In this document: piece after piece, positions 1-11,044 of the stretch
Layout: each line of letters starts with the position of its first letter
Position numbering within the stretch: the first letter of the stretch is position 1
Assembly (NCBI GenBank): GCA_019055375.1
Contig: JAHQIW010007193.1
Location: 37,133 to 101,132 of the forward strand
Reading direction: 5' to 3'
Length of the DNA: 64,000 bases
Source: Parelaphostrongylus tenuis
Taxonomy: Eukaryota; Nematoda; Chromadorea; Rhabditida; Metastrongylidae
Made by a program: the position numbers and the translations under genes
The notes under the pieces: generated by a model
The model's database searches: none
Told to the model about the DNA's origin: nothing
The model's input: the letters and a program-made list of their open reading frames with translations, nothing else

Positions 1-153
1 ACTTCTGAACTCGCTTGTCAGAGCTTATCTGAAGACTTTTCTCTTATGGTTGTCATTGAAAGCATTACCCTCTGTTATTAAGTAACTTTAATCTTACTGT
101 ATGTTAGTACATTTCCTCTCCGGGTAGCCCTCTACGCACAACGGCGGCATAAA

Positions 154-643
154 TTAACCCATTGCTAGAATAATGCGTCTAACATAAACTTGATATTCTT
201 CTTTGTTAACCGCTTTTTTTAGGGGTAGCATGATGTTGTGAATATATTCAGTGATGTAGAGTGATGTGCAAAACTTCTGCTTCAGTTTGGACTCGAACCC
301 ATATCTCACTTCATGCCGGAGCGCGTGCTCTAACATGTAGCACTACTGACGCCCATTTAGCACACCACTCTTTCTACTCTAAAGCGCATCTATCTGTTAA
401 CCTCCAGCTGTTAAGCTGGGTGTCGGTGTCGATAGTGAGCCCCAATCACGCTGACAGATATTGGGCTTCGATGAGCAGACAAAATTCTTCTTTATTTGAA
501 GGCTTTTTTGGAGGTGGTATGATGTTATGAATATACCCACTGACTACCAGCAAGATCTTTAGAACATCTGATGCTAGTAATATTCTATGGCGCTTATGAA
601 AATGTGTGATTGTTTGTTCTTCCCTTGTGAGGGAAAATGACAA
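154..643 (-). repeat. pair of related exon-like segments around a tRNA-like core
   Basis: Two short minus-strand reading frames, about 290 bases apart, share the pattern YIHNI, then P, KK and NKEE (one near 190-260, one near 480-550). The DNA is also similar: both have a tgatgtt-gtgaatata block on the plus strand. They may be tandem copies of one exon or of one mobile-element end. Between them lies a tRNA-like promoter segment (284-345). I do not recognise the peptide. They lie downstream of srx copy A, so a lost terminal exon is possible but is not supported by any srx motif I know. Confidence 0.3.
284..345 (-). repeat. tRNA-derived SINE-like segment (A and B box)
   Basis: The minus strand has a perfect B box (gggttcgagtcc, 289-300) preceded by an A-box-like TGTTAGAGCAC at usual tRNA spacing. 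No complete acceptor stem can be folded, so this is more likely a SINE head or tRNA relic than a working tRNA. Confidence 0.35.
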
Positions 644-1899
644 TCACCTGTAAAAATTCAAGTGTTTACATATAAATAACACACCGTTAGGAAGCAGGAT
701 TATTGCTCCCAGTTGTTGAGAGCTACGATGCGGTAACCTTTGTTGGTGACTTCTCGACGCCTATTTCAGAGAGTCGAAAGTGCGACAGTGCAATCAAGCT
801 GAAAATCAAGTGACTATGCGCAATTTAGAAACATGCGCTGTTGAATTATTTACCAAAACAAGCAGCCTACCTAGTGTAAAAACGCAAACACATTCCAACG
901 AGGAAAAAAAATTTTGAACAGTACTCTTCTTCTCTATTTCCAGCTCTGCACAAAAAAATCAAACAAAAGCAACGATTGTTTTCGACTATGCAGTGGTCGA
1001 GACAAAATTTTCTAGCCAGTTCATTTTTTTTTTCATAGGAAAAAGTTTTCTGATATCGTTTTTACTGACTACGTACGACTTCTTTGATATAATTATTACT
1101 GGTGCAAAAGTGACGTACCTAGAAAATTCTACTCGAACTCGGTGAGAATAAGTAGAACGAAGAGCAGCCACAATAACATTTTGGAAGGACGAAAAATAGC
1201 CAGTTAAATTCATAAAGAGTTTCAGCGATCTCGCGGATTTTTGATGTCTCGCCACTATTCATTCTTCCTTTAAGCGAGAATTTATATTAATCATAATATA
1301 CCTTTTCTACTGAATGTGCCTCTAAGACAAATTATGAATTGAACCATTATTATGCTCACCCATCCAGTGCGTGAAGTAATTCCCTGGAAACATTTGGGTG
1401 AAGAATAGTGCCTATTTGTTCACAAGTAGGGCATGAATACAGTTGACAATAATTTGTGGGCAGATAAATACCGCATTTGACACAATGTCTGGAACAGATG
1501 TGAGAAAACTCTTTAGATCTTCGGACAGTTTGAGATATTTGAAAGTTACATAGGCATCTTGCCTGTTTGAAGAAGAGCACTTCCATTCGTTGCCTCTTTC
1601 GTCAGGCTGCATGTGGGTGGTCACCATCGGAATTATAAAAATTCTCTCCATTAAAACAAGAAGTTCTCTATTACATCAGACGTTTTAGACAAAAACTGCA
1701 GTCTCGTACACGATTGACTTTAATTTTGGCTCATTTAAAGAAAACCCATGATCCAGTGGAAAAACTGTTCTTCTTTTGATACAATTTCATTCCATCTCTA
1801 TGCTTCCACTGGTCAAAAAAAATTGATACTTTTCTATTATCTGAGCGCCATTTCGACACCTTGTAACAGAACGGTATTTTTTGGTCTTTTTCAGTGTTT

Positions 1900-2760
1900 A
1901 AATAATTGTTCGATAGCACAATTTAAAAGAATTTTTAATGGCTTCTCGCCGCTCAAAAAAACCTTCTTAGTGCGCTGAAAGAGCATAAATTATATTTTCT
2001 CCCTCATTGAAAGATTTCTTGCTGATCCAAGCTTCTCCTTCGGAGTTTTAGTAACCATTCGATAGACGAAATCTTAGGAGTTCCAATGAGTTAGTTGGTT
2101 TTTGTAATGGACTCAGTATTACACTGCAACAGCCAAAAGAAGATTGCGTTTCGCAAGAAAAGACTAACTAAACTACTCTCTCTTCACTTCGATCCATCGA
2201 GGAAGACGTATTTTTTGATCGTTCCTAATGTTTATATAATCAATCGATAGCTTGAATGGAAGAAATTTGAACGGTATATTTCATTTCCAAAAGCGCCTTG
2301 TTTTTGTGCTGAAAGAGCAATAGTAATTTGTTCCTCATTGAAAGATTGCTTGCTGACCAAAGCCTCTCTCTTATAGCTTCGGGAACCAAGCGACAGATCA
2401 AGTTTTAAAAATCCCAGCAATGCTTTTGATTTTTTAGACGAATTTCATAGCTCTTTATGAAAACGAAAAGAAAACTGGGTTTTGCACTCGATGCTTTTTT
2501 TTTACACCATTGCGAATACCACTATTCATTGGCTGTTACAACGTGATACGAGGCCAGCATTCAAAACCAAGTAGATCAGTGGATTTCTTGAGATTTGTTC
2601 TATCGATTGACTACCTAAGCTCTAGAGGAATAGCTTTGGTCAGCGAGAAATCTTCGAATGAGGAACAAAAATTAATTTTTTTTCAGCGCAATAACAAGGT
2701 CTTTTTGAGGATGAGGTATACCATTCAAATTCTTTTGACCTAAGCTATAGAATAATTATT
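1900..2760. repeat. cluster of related AT-rich repeat units in both orientations
   Basis: A unit containing 'gagcaaaaa...ttcctcattgaaagattgcttgctgaccaaagc' style text appears near 1980-2060 and 2325-2400 on one strand and inverted near 2630-2710 (cagcgagaaatcttcgaatgagg). Copies are about 75-85 per cent alike by eye. Related units recur near 8.98-9.12, 28.75-29.47, 31.44-31.65 and 39.08-39.6 kb. There is no protein coding; this looks like an old dispersed or fold-back repeat family. Confidence 0.5.
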
Positions 2761-2949
2761 TATTCGTCAAAAACAGGAGCAAAATAGGCTTTTTCTGACG
2801 GGTCGAAATGGCGCTCAGACAACGAAGAAGTACCAAAAATATTTCGTTGGACGATATCCCCAATAAAGGGTGATTGTTATCTAGCAATGGTTTACAATTA
2901 CCTTACTGTAAATGTCGGACTTGTATGCAGCTGGTGGTGGCCTACTATA

Positions 2950-3150
2950 TACCGAATTTCAAATTTCGTACTGAAGATTTTGAGAAGCGATGTAATGATC
3001 TGATTCAGCTGATATTCCAACTCCTAGAAGCGTTGATTGGCCATGGTGAGGTAAAAGAAACCACTTACAAAAGTGTCGCTACGCTCTTCGCCAACTGTTG
3101 ATATTGATACCAATTACTGTAGGTTGCACTATAGCCAGAAATCAGGACAT
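2950..3150. repeat. segmental duplicate of 51.08-51.28 kb
   Basis: The stretch ending in 'ttgatattgataccaattactgtaggttgcac' matches 51085-51260 ('tatattgataccggccagtgtaggttgtac') in the same orientation, with weaker similarity upstream (ttcagct.atattccaactc). Each copy lies beside a minus-strand srx TM6-TM7 exon (1.36 kb and 50.5 kb), so the srx exon and its flank were copied together. Confidence 0.55.
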
Positions 3151-3375
3151 AGTAGAAGAATGGAAATCTGGAAATCTGTATAATTAACTGGCTTAGGCCA
3201 CCACCCACGATAGTAATGAGTGACTTCGTCCGGTGAAAAGAGAATCGCTGTTCGGTGTTGGTATGTCAGAGCCTTACGTACGCTTCGGCGACATAGAAAG
3301 CTTCATCAGAGCCACGCGTTTCTCCATGCGCTACTACCACACGTTCAATTAAATAATTGCAAGAGTTTTGAGCGA

Positions 3376-3437
3376 AGGAGTCGAACCGGCACCTTACTAT
3401 CATCCTGCATTCTGATACAATGCATCACCAACCAATG
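3376..3437 (-). repeat. tRNA-like segment (SINE relic)
   Basis: The minus strand shows a B box (ggttcgactcc) with an A-box-like TTGGTTGGTGATGC upstream. There is no full cloverleaf. It is read as a tRNA-derived repeat. Confidence 0.3.
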
Positions 3438-3659
3438 TGCTAAATGAACAGTGTGGGAGGAGGATCGATGCTCATTCATCAGGAATCTGCGCTTTGCTCA
3501 TAAGAGCGATCTCGTAACACTAAGGGTGAACTAGGCGAAACGAATTTGGACGACTATTGCAAAGCTTGCGTAAGAATTAACAACCCACTACATTTGAGAT
3601 ATGTAGATGTTAGGGAAGACGGTTAGAGTTTGATAATCGTAGCAAGAAAAGTAATTTAG

Positions 3660-4550
3660 CAATGGCACTTCGGTGGCTGACGTTTCGGCTACCACGGCTT
3701 CTCGAGAGCCTGAACGTACGTTGTAGCAGACTAGTCGAAAGACTCTGTGGATTTGCGATATCTTGCGGTCTCGTAGGTCAGCTCGAGAGATTGAACATAA
3801 AAAAGTGTCAGCCACTTGGAGTTCAGCGGGAAGAATTAGACCCAAAGCACCTCACACCTAAATTAAGTCCCTTTAAACTACCCTATATATCAACACAGAG
3901 CTAGTAGCGTTATTAGAAGTTGCCTAAAAGATGTGGTCTTAAACATTCTGTGGCTGGCAGTTATAGAATTCTCACCTAACACCCTGCAGGATCATTTGGT
4001 TCATAATCGCCTCTGTGATAGTTTGTATCACTCACATAATTGTATAACCTGTCCTAATGGAAGAGAGGGGAATGTATGAATTTGCAAGCAATAAATTTAT
4101 TACTATTTGAATCATGTGAGAATGAATAGATTGGCGAAGCAAGCAGAATTTTTTCTGTACGCTTAAGAGAGCATCTGTATGGCAAATTTGGAATTCGGTA
4201 AAGTTAGTCGTCTAGCTACAAATACTGCACAAAGGCATATCAGCAATGATTTTGAAGTGGCTGTTAAGATCCTGGTGCAGAAGCCGTAAATTCAGAGCGC
4301 AACATTCGTAAACATTTTTAATAAATGTTAAGAATTCAAAAATGAACCCGAAGACGAATGAGTCACTATCACGTGAGACATGATATCTCTTCTCTGATTA
4401 ATCTTTTGAGCTGACGTGGTGGCCGGTGCTTAAAGCATAAAAATCCACTGAATCTCTCAAATACTTTAAAACAACGCACGCCCAGAATCTGAAGAAAGAG
4501 AGCCGAAACGTCAGCCACTGAACTATTGAGGTGCGAAAGTAATGGCGGTT
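3660..4550. mobile_element. fold-back element with hammerhead-like ends
   Basis: An inverted repeat of about 140 bases flanks roughly 600 bases of unique sequence. The left arm starts near 3665 (ggtggctgacgtttcggct) and the right arm ends near 4545 (agccgaaacgtcagccac). Both arms carry a decayed hammerhead-like motif: 3675-3710 on minus (core changed to CTCGAGA) and 4484-4516 on plus (CTGAAGA core kept, stem II lost). The elements at 9.13 and 57.06 kb share the motif. There is no coding capacity, so this is a non-autonomous element. Confidence 0.6.
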
Positions 4551-5394
4551 TATGCATTGTTGAAATCTGCTAATCGGCAACGAGATAAATTAAAAGCTAA
4601 ATCTGACCAAAATATATATTGTTTTACCACACATTTTTTGCTTTCAGTTGCAGTGCGGCGAAATTTTCCTTGTGACTTATTTTATCTACACTTTAGGCTA
4701 TCGAAAAAGTATTGGCCGGTGAAAAGTTATGACTACTCTAGATCTTGAATTAAAAATGGATTCCGAAGCAGTATTGACATCTTACAACACCAGGACATTT
4801 AGTCTATAAGCTGTTAATGAACGTGTACTGCAACGGTAGCACAAGAGGTTTCATAATAGTTGACGCCTTTCAATATTGCATGGAGAGCAGTTATTTTCAC
4901 CAACCTCACCAGTGTCGTTAGAAAGGCAATAATCGAACCTGATGCTCTCGAGTCTATGTAAAATAGTGAGAAAAAGCTCTGCAGGCGGTCAGTCTACTGG
5001 CGTTCCCCATTTGGAACAAATTAAGAGGATAAGATTGGTGCAAAAATAATTGCGCTTTTTCACAGCCTATCATCAACCACATGTCGCCACAATGAAGATT
5101 CCAAAAGTTCAACGAACTGAGCTGCGAGATTTTGCTTTAACCACCATATTTACAGACCCCGCGCTTACCGACTACCACTTATTCACAATTTTCGACAAGT
5201 TCTTACAAAGAAAACGCCTCTACAATCTGCAGGATGCAAAAAAAACTCTCTAAAACCTTGTTAAATCTCGAGTCACCACTTTCTATGCTACAGAAATAAG
5301 CAAACCCATTTCTTTTTACCAAAAATGTGTTTGCTGTAATGGTCCTTATTTTGATTAATAGAATATTTGTGAGCCCAGTTATAGTGATTTAAAA

Positions 5395-5970
5395 TTCACG
5401 AAACCGCAACCACCATCGTCTTTGTACCAGCGTAATACTATTAGTACCTTTCGTTACGAGTGTTTTCTCCAGACACTCTCGAATTTCAACACATCTCATA
5501 ATTCCTACCTGAGCCAACACGTCATGTAGTCTGTTACGAGGAAAACCTATAAAGCCCCATACACATGTTTCGACCTTGACAGTCTCATCAGTCGCGCGGT
5601 CCTTTTCGTCTTATGCCTCTCGGGGCGTTCAGTCCCCTATAGTAAGAGTTGGCGATGACGAACATTTTACACTGTCCATCAAGTGAAGTTATCATTGAAT
5701 GGACAGTGTTGTACATTTGATTGCTCTTGGCTCTCATCGTTGATATATGTTACCTTTTGCTTCGAGTGTTTTCCTAAAACTACCCTCAAATTTCAGTATA
5801 TTCATAACTATTATTTGAGCCAACATGTCATGTTAGAATTGGCAAAAGACGAAGGGCACCGCCCGGTTAATGAGACCGCCAAGGTTGAAGCACGTGAATG
5901 GGGTCTATAAGTTTGCCTAATATTAAACCACATGACATGTTGGCTCAAATAATATTTGAGAGATATGTCG
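5395..5970. repeat. hammerhead-bearing repeat with an internal inverted copy
   Basis: The segment carries the block 'tgagccaacatgtcatgt' twice in direct orientation (about 5511 and 5818) and once inverted (5930-5950). Between them lie a 'gtctcatcag' hammerhead core on the minus strand and a tail with 'cactgtccatcaagtgaag'. The same arrangement recurs near 46.2-46.8, 52.4-52.9 and 53.55-53.78 kb, which defines a family. The RTE copy starts immediately to the right (about 5965). Confidence 0.6.
5553..5599 (-). ncRNA. hammerhead-like ribozyme motif (type I)
   Basis: On the minus strand: CTGATGA, stem II GAC/GTC with a 7-base loop, GAAA, stem III ACA/TGT with a 2-base loop, then A at the cleavage position. 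Stem I is weak (several G-G contacts). The core is intact, but self-cleavage is doubtful because stem I barely pairs. Confidence 0.55.
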
Positions 5971-7662
5971 AACTCCGATACCCTGACGGGAAACTTACAG
6001 CTTCGAGAAGGGCTATGGAGAAAATCATCCACCAATACTACTCGGATCTCTTCGCTAACCTTGTCCTCTTACCGTCATATAAATTGAAAGAGGACGAATA
6101 TGTCGTCCACCGGCCCTCCCTTCCAAAATCCGACATGCTATATCGTCGGTGAAGAACAGAACAACACCCGGTCCAGACAGGATTAAACCAGAACATCTGA
6201 AGAATCTGCCGCCAGTTCTCATCAACACCCTGGCTCGGCTCTTCACTCGCTACCTGTTAGAATGCAGGTGCCTATTCAATGGAAAACCAGCAAGACCGTC
6301 TTGTTGTTCAAAAAGGGAGACCTTCACGACATAGGCAATTATCGCCCAATCTGCTTGCTGTCCGTTGTCTATAAACTCTTTACTCGAGTCATCCTAAACA
6401 GGATTGACAGAACACTGGACGAAGGACAGCCATGAGAACAAGCAGGGTTCCAAAGGATTTAGTACCATGGACCACATCCACACGATTACAAGACTCATCG
6501 AAGTTTCACGAGAGTACAAACAACCACTCTGCCTCACTTTCATCGATCTGAAGAAAGCCTTTGATTCAGTGGAAACAGAAGCGGTTATAGAGGCTCTGGA
6601 TAACCAGGGCTTCCCTACTCGGTACATAGTGATCCTTCGTGAGCTTTATAAAGATTTCACGACCAAAATATCTCCATTCTACAACAATATCACCATTGAC
6701 GTAAGAAGAGGGGTTCGACAAGGCGATACAATTTCGCCAAAACTATTCACTGCCACCCTACAAAACGTCATGCGAACATTAGAATGGGACGAAATGGGAG
6801 TGAAAATTGACGGTCGACAATTAAACCATCTTCGCTTTGCTGTCGTTCTCATAACACCAAGCATCAGCCATGCGAAACGAATGTTGACCGATTTCGATAA
6901 CGTCTGTGGAAAGATTGGTCTTCAACTGAATCTAACGAAAACAATGTTCATGAGGAACGGATGGGTTTCTAATGCCCTATTCACGCTCAACGGAACGACA
7001 ATCTCCGAATGCTCCAGTTACGTCTATCTAGGTCGTGAAATCAACATGATGAACGACCTAGCTCCAGAGTTGAGCAGGAGGAAACGAGCGGCTTGGGGAA
7101 CGTTTAAGAGCATCGAAGATGTAGTGAAGAGGACAAAGAACGTCCGACTCCGTGCCCACCTTTTCGACTCGACAATTATCCCTGCCCTGACGTATGCAGC
7201 AGAAACCTGGTCGCTACGTAAGCAGGATGAAAGATCACTTGCCGTTATCGAACGCGCAGTCGAAAGGTCGATGCTAGGAGCATCCCGTATCTCGCAAATA
7301 AGAGAAAGGATCCGAAGTTCCGACCTACGTCAACGATCGAAAATCAGAGACGCCGTTCTACACGCCAGGATATCGAAAATCAGGTGGGCCGGACACGTGA
7401 TGCGCTTCAACGACAACCGATGGACGAGAGCCGTTACCGACTGGATTCCTCGGGACGTCAACGCTCTAAAGGAAGACCGCTGACCCGTTGGTCCGATTTC
7501 TTCACGAAAGAGATGGAAGAAAGATATGATGCTCAGCGAATCCCTAGAGCGAGGAGGACCCACTGGGCTACTCTTGCACGCGATAGGGAAAAATGGAAGA
7601 GTTGCTGGTACCCGCTCGAGTCACTCGAAGATCAACGGGACGACAGGTGATGCAGGTGATGA
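5965..7662 (+). mobile_element. RTE-clade non-LTR retrotransposon, 5'-truncated
   Basis: This copy begins inside the open reading frame, in the linker before RT, with no endonuclease domain. It continues through reverse transcriptase to a characteristic 3' end (ggacgacaggtgatgcaggtgat, about 7640-7662). Pieces of the same family occur at 15.83, 25.67, 55.99 and 63.92 kb. The reading frame is broken near 6150 (stop after LYRR), near 6300 (frame change) and before 6435 (TGA). Truncation at the 5' side is usual for target-primed reverse transcription. It sits in an intron of srx copy A, in the opposite orientation to the gene. Confidence 0.9.
6404..7483 (+). pseudogene. RTE reverse transcriptase fragment with destroyed catalytic box
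   Basis: A 359-codon open stretch. Residues about 47-58 hold RT motif A (FIDLKKAFDSVE); about 105-120 hold motif B (RRGVRQGDTISPKLF). Motif C, expected as FADD about 145-152, reads FAVVLIT and is two residues short, so the paired catalytic aspartates are gone; a 6-base in-frame loss would explain this. The C-terminal part (IRWAGHVMRFNDNRWTRAV) is typical of the nematode RTE family. The same frame reads into 7483, and the rest of the C-terminus continues in another frame to about 7650. The element cannot encode active RT. Motif positions are estimated. Confidence 0.88.
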
Positions 7663-8483
7663 AAGATGGAAGACGCCGGTGCGCGTTAAAATATCGGGAG
7701 TCAGGTAGATTGGATAATTGATACATTCGAATGACAAGAGTTGAGCATTAGCCTCACTTAGTAGATTCATCGACATGGCATAGTTACCGCAGGAGCACCA
7801 CTGACCCGGAAGTCAGAATTGTTTTCCACGACCTTGGAATAATATACGATACTCAGCGAGTTTCTAGAAAGACCAGAAAACACCACGCTTCCTTTTTATG
7901 ACAGGGATAAGTGAAGAATTACAGACTCCCGTTTGAGTTACTCATTCATCATTGAAGAGATAGTTGATACTGGGTAATATGTTCACTTTATTTGTCACTA
8001 ACCTTCTGTCTAATTCTCAGAGAGATTAACGTGGTGCAGTCCAGTAGGGCAATTAAGATCACAATGGCTAGAATAACGTAGAAGTCAACGATACGGGAAG
8101 TGACACGACCGCATGTTGCTTTTGAGACCATCCACGTCCACTTCATAGAATTATAATACGCAAAACAGCGCCTTTCTAAAGGAAAGCCGATATTTATTGG
8201 ATAGCTGAACTTTTCAGCATTTCAACAGAGATCATTCTGCAACATATTCGGGGTCGAGCCACGCACATTCCGTGGCTCAATAAAATTTATCTGTTATACG
8301 ACGTAGTTTGTTATAAATTGTTTTTTAAGCAGTCACGCGGCCATTCTATAAGACAATTAAATTGATCACGTAAATATGTAAAAGGATGAATGTGAGCAAA
8401 GCAGTTTATGAAGATGCCCTTCAGCGTTCAATTGGTTTTTGGTTGGCAATAAGACCTAGCGAAGTACACCTTCTAAACGGGGT

Positions 8484-8882
8484 CTATATATGCTGCCACA
8501 GTTGCGCGAGGGGATGATTGATCATGGGTGGCCCTTCGCACGTGAGCGCTAAGTGGAGCGTGTGCTGGTGTCTTGGATTATCGGTATTCACTTTTAATAT
8601 CTTTTTCACTGGAAGAAGGCTGTTCACTATATGGAAACGCTGTTTTATAACAGTAAGGATAAAATTGCGTTTCAGACGCGGCACTCGTTTTGCGCGAGTA
8701 TTTCTGCTACTTATTCGAAAAATTATTGTGCCCCGAAAAAAATTTCGAGGTTTATTGTCAGATGTATGAAAAAAACTTTGTTTCATACTTTTGTGGGCCG
8801 AGCTTTTGATGTTCATTCTATATAGCCAAATTAATCCGCTAATAAGCCTAAGCTTGAAGCCTAACTTATGCAGAAAAAGCAT
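8484..8882 (-). other. unassigned 132-codon ORF
   Basis: A lysine/arginine-rich open frame without a recognised domain, in an intron of srx copy A. The lack of splice signals and of any known motif makes chance or repeat origin the likeliest explanation. Contains the short hairpin tatgaaa...tttcata near 8765-8790. Confidence 0.15.
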
Positions 8883-9187
8883 GTGAGCGAGTAGAGGATA
8901 TTTTTATACCACATGCGAGTCGTGCCCCTATCGATACACAGCCACCCACACACCTGAGCTACAGGAAATGCGTGCTGAGTGCAAAGTTTACCCTTCTATT
9001 GGCTGCTACAGTGCACTAAAAGTCTTTTTCAGGAACCATGTGGGCCATTAGAATTAGCGAAATAATCTCAACAATTCAAAAGTTCGACTTTCTATAAACC
9101 TCGGCATAATTAATTGTTATATGAAAAACGAGAAAAAACTTATCTTGATTAGCTGACGCGAGGTTGGTAAATTAGTCGTAGAAATTC

Positions 9188-9222
9188 GGCTGACGTTTCG
9201 GCGACCCGCCTTCTTCAGAGCC
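9188..9222 (-). ncRNA. hammerhead-like motif, minimal form
   Basis: Minus strand: stem I GGCT/AGCC (4 bp), CTGAAGA, one extra A, stem II GGC/GCC, GAAA, a very short ACGT stem III, cleavage site GTC. Penelope-like elements are known to carry minimal hammerheads with short stem III. The extra A before stem II is not canonical, so activity is uncertain. Confidence 0.5.
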
Positions 9223-9314
9223 TGGGCGTATGTAGTATTAGACTATTTGAATGATTTTCTTTATTTATTTGAATGACGAAAATCATTCAAATAGTCTATT
9301 ACTACATACGCCCA

Positions 9315-9349
9315 GGCTCTGAGGAAGGCGGGTCGCCGAAACGTCAGCC
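9315..9349 (+). ncRNA. hammerhead-like motif, minimal form (mirror copy)
   Basis: Mirror of 9188-9222 with CTGAGGA in place of CTGAAGA; stem I GGCT/AGCC, stem II GGC/GCC, GAAA and GTC are all kept. Confidence 0.5.
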
Positions 9350-10267
9350 GAATTTCTACGACTAATTTACCAACCTCGCGTCAGCTAGTCAAGACAAGTT
9401 TTTTTCTGAAAATTATCTCAGCTTTTTTCGTGATAATGAAAGTCTAGAAAAGCACTGTCCTGCAGAAAACGCACTGAATGCAAAGCATAATTTTATTTCT
9501 ACTGCTACAGAGCATCGAAGAGAAAGAGATCTTTCTAAGAATAAAGTACAGTGACAATGTGCTTATCACTCTCTAATTCATAGACGTCCAACCGATTGAT
9601 CAGAAGGAGCCTCTCATTTTTGAATTTGCTATCTGTGAACGGAACATTCATTCAAATGCAATGTGCATGCTTTCAGTGTAATTGCTGAGGGGGTCGCTAT
9701 ATTCGAACATTAATAATCCAGTGGATTGAGTTCAGCAAAACTCACCCTCTGAAATGCGGCAATGTATGAAGGATGCCCAGAAACCAACAGATCAAAACAG
9801 TCAAAGAGATGTTTCTCAAGGACAGTAAGCTGCCAACTCGTAGTGGAAACGTTATGGCGATAACTCTGTTCATGAAAATAGCGAGATGAGAGTAGATGGC
9901 TGCAAACCAGCACATCTCAATCACATTGCCGAACAGTCTCCCTATCGATTTGGCTGTTAAACCGCTACCGCTGAAAGTCATAAAGTATTGTATTCTACAA
10001 TGCAATATCTTCATAACCCGTAATTTCTTCTGAAAATTCATTTTCACCTTTTTCTCTCTAACTTCTGATACTGGGCTCTATTTTCAATGAGTAAAAAGAA
10101 TATGGAAGGAGTGAATCCTTGAAAAAAGTAGTTCATCTAAACGACGCTATTTATTCTTTTGTTTTTCACACTACAGTCAAGGATTTCACCACATTTTGCA
10201 AAAGGTCCCGCAATCCACTTTCAAGCTATCACGCACTAGTTGTCGGGAAGTAATGATATACTGCGTA

Positions 10268-10300
10268 GAATACAGAGCGTCCGAAAAGTTTTTTGCCAAT
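10268..10300. repeat. possible mariner terminal inverted repeat
   Basis: The text 'gcgtccgaaaagttttttgcc' resembles mariner-type ends and lies on the 3' side of the transposase relic at 11.0-12.0 kb. No matching inverted end was found on the other side, so the assignment is tentative. A second local inverted pair (gaaggcgacaaaattttga near 10355 and its complement near 10990) suggests nested debris. Confidence 0.3.
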
Positions 10301-11044
10301 TTCTTTATATAATTCACAATTCAACAAATTAAAATTCTGTGCACTTATATGTTAGAAGGCGACAAAATTTTGAATCGATCTCATCTACCTTTCATAGTAT
10401 CAGAATTTAAGTTTTATCTAAAGTTTCTGTCGATGAGTTGAAAAAATCTCATTTGGATAACGATATTTCAAACGCGATCGCTTGCTCCACCCTGCCCCAT
10501 TCTCTGGCTCCGTGAGTTAGCCGGTAAACAAAGTCGCCGAAAATGTTCATAGCTGAGCAAAATGTGAAGGGATGCTACAGAGAACGACTTGTTAGTAAGG
10601 TAATCGCCTGATCTACCGCGTTACAGTGATCTCCCTCATTATCCGTTAAAACTGCGGCAAGTATTGTTATTTTATTGAGGGCTTTTTTCACCGCATCGAC
10701 AAGAACTTTGAGTAGGAACGCATGATTCTGGCGATAAGGAAAATTCCCTACAAGGTGATATGCTCTTTGTGCCTCCTGCAATTTATACTCGTAAAAACGA
10801 AGGCGAAAGGCAAGCAAGAAACAAAATTCTATTTTGGATGCTGTAGCGTTAAAAGGGTTAATATTCTGGATGCTGTAGAGCTAAAAGAGGTTTGAAAAAC
10901 TGCCGACGTGGAGTTATAGCCGGAGACTTAAACTTTCGAATGATTGCTAACGTTTCCTATGAAAGGATCTTGCAGCGAATAAGATCGGCTCAAAATTTTG
11001 TCGCCGTCTGACATGTACGCACCAGTTTTGTATAAACAAATGAA

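Larger units (their letters stand above)
9130..9410. mobile_element. palindromic MITE-like element with two facing hammerhead motifs
   Basis: An almost perfect inverted repeat of about 280 bases. The left arm starts 'cttgattagctgacgcgaggttgg' and the right arm ends with its complement near 9408, with a centre near 9265. Each arm carries the motif ggctgacgtttcggcgacccgcc or its complement. The high identity of the arms (only a few differences) implies recent formation or gene conversion. One-armed relatives lie at 57.05 kb and 19.76 kb; the latter is the 3' side of a Penelope-like element. No coding sequence. Confidence 0.85.
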
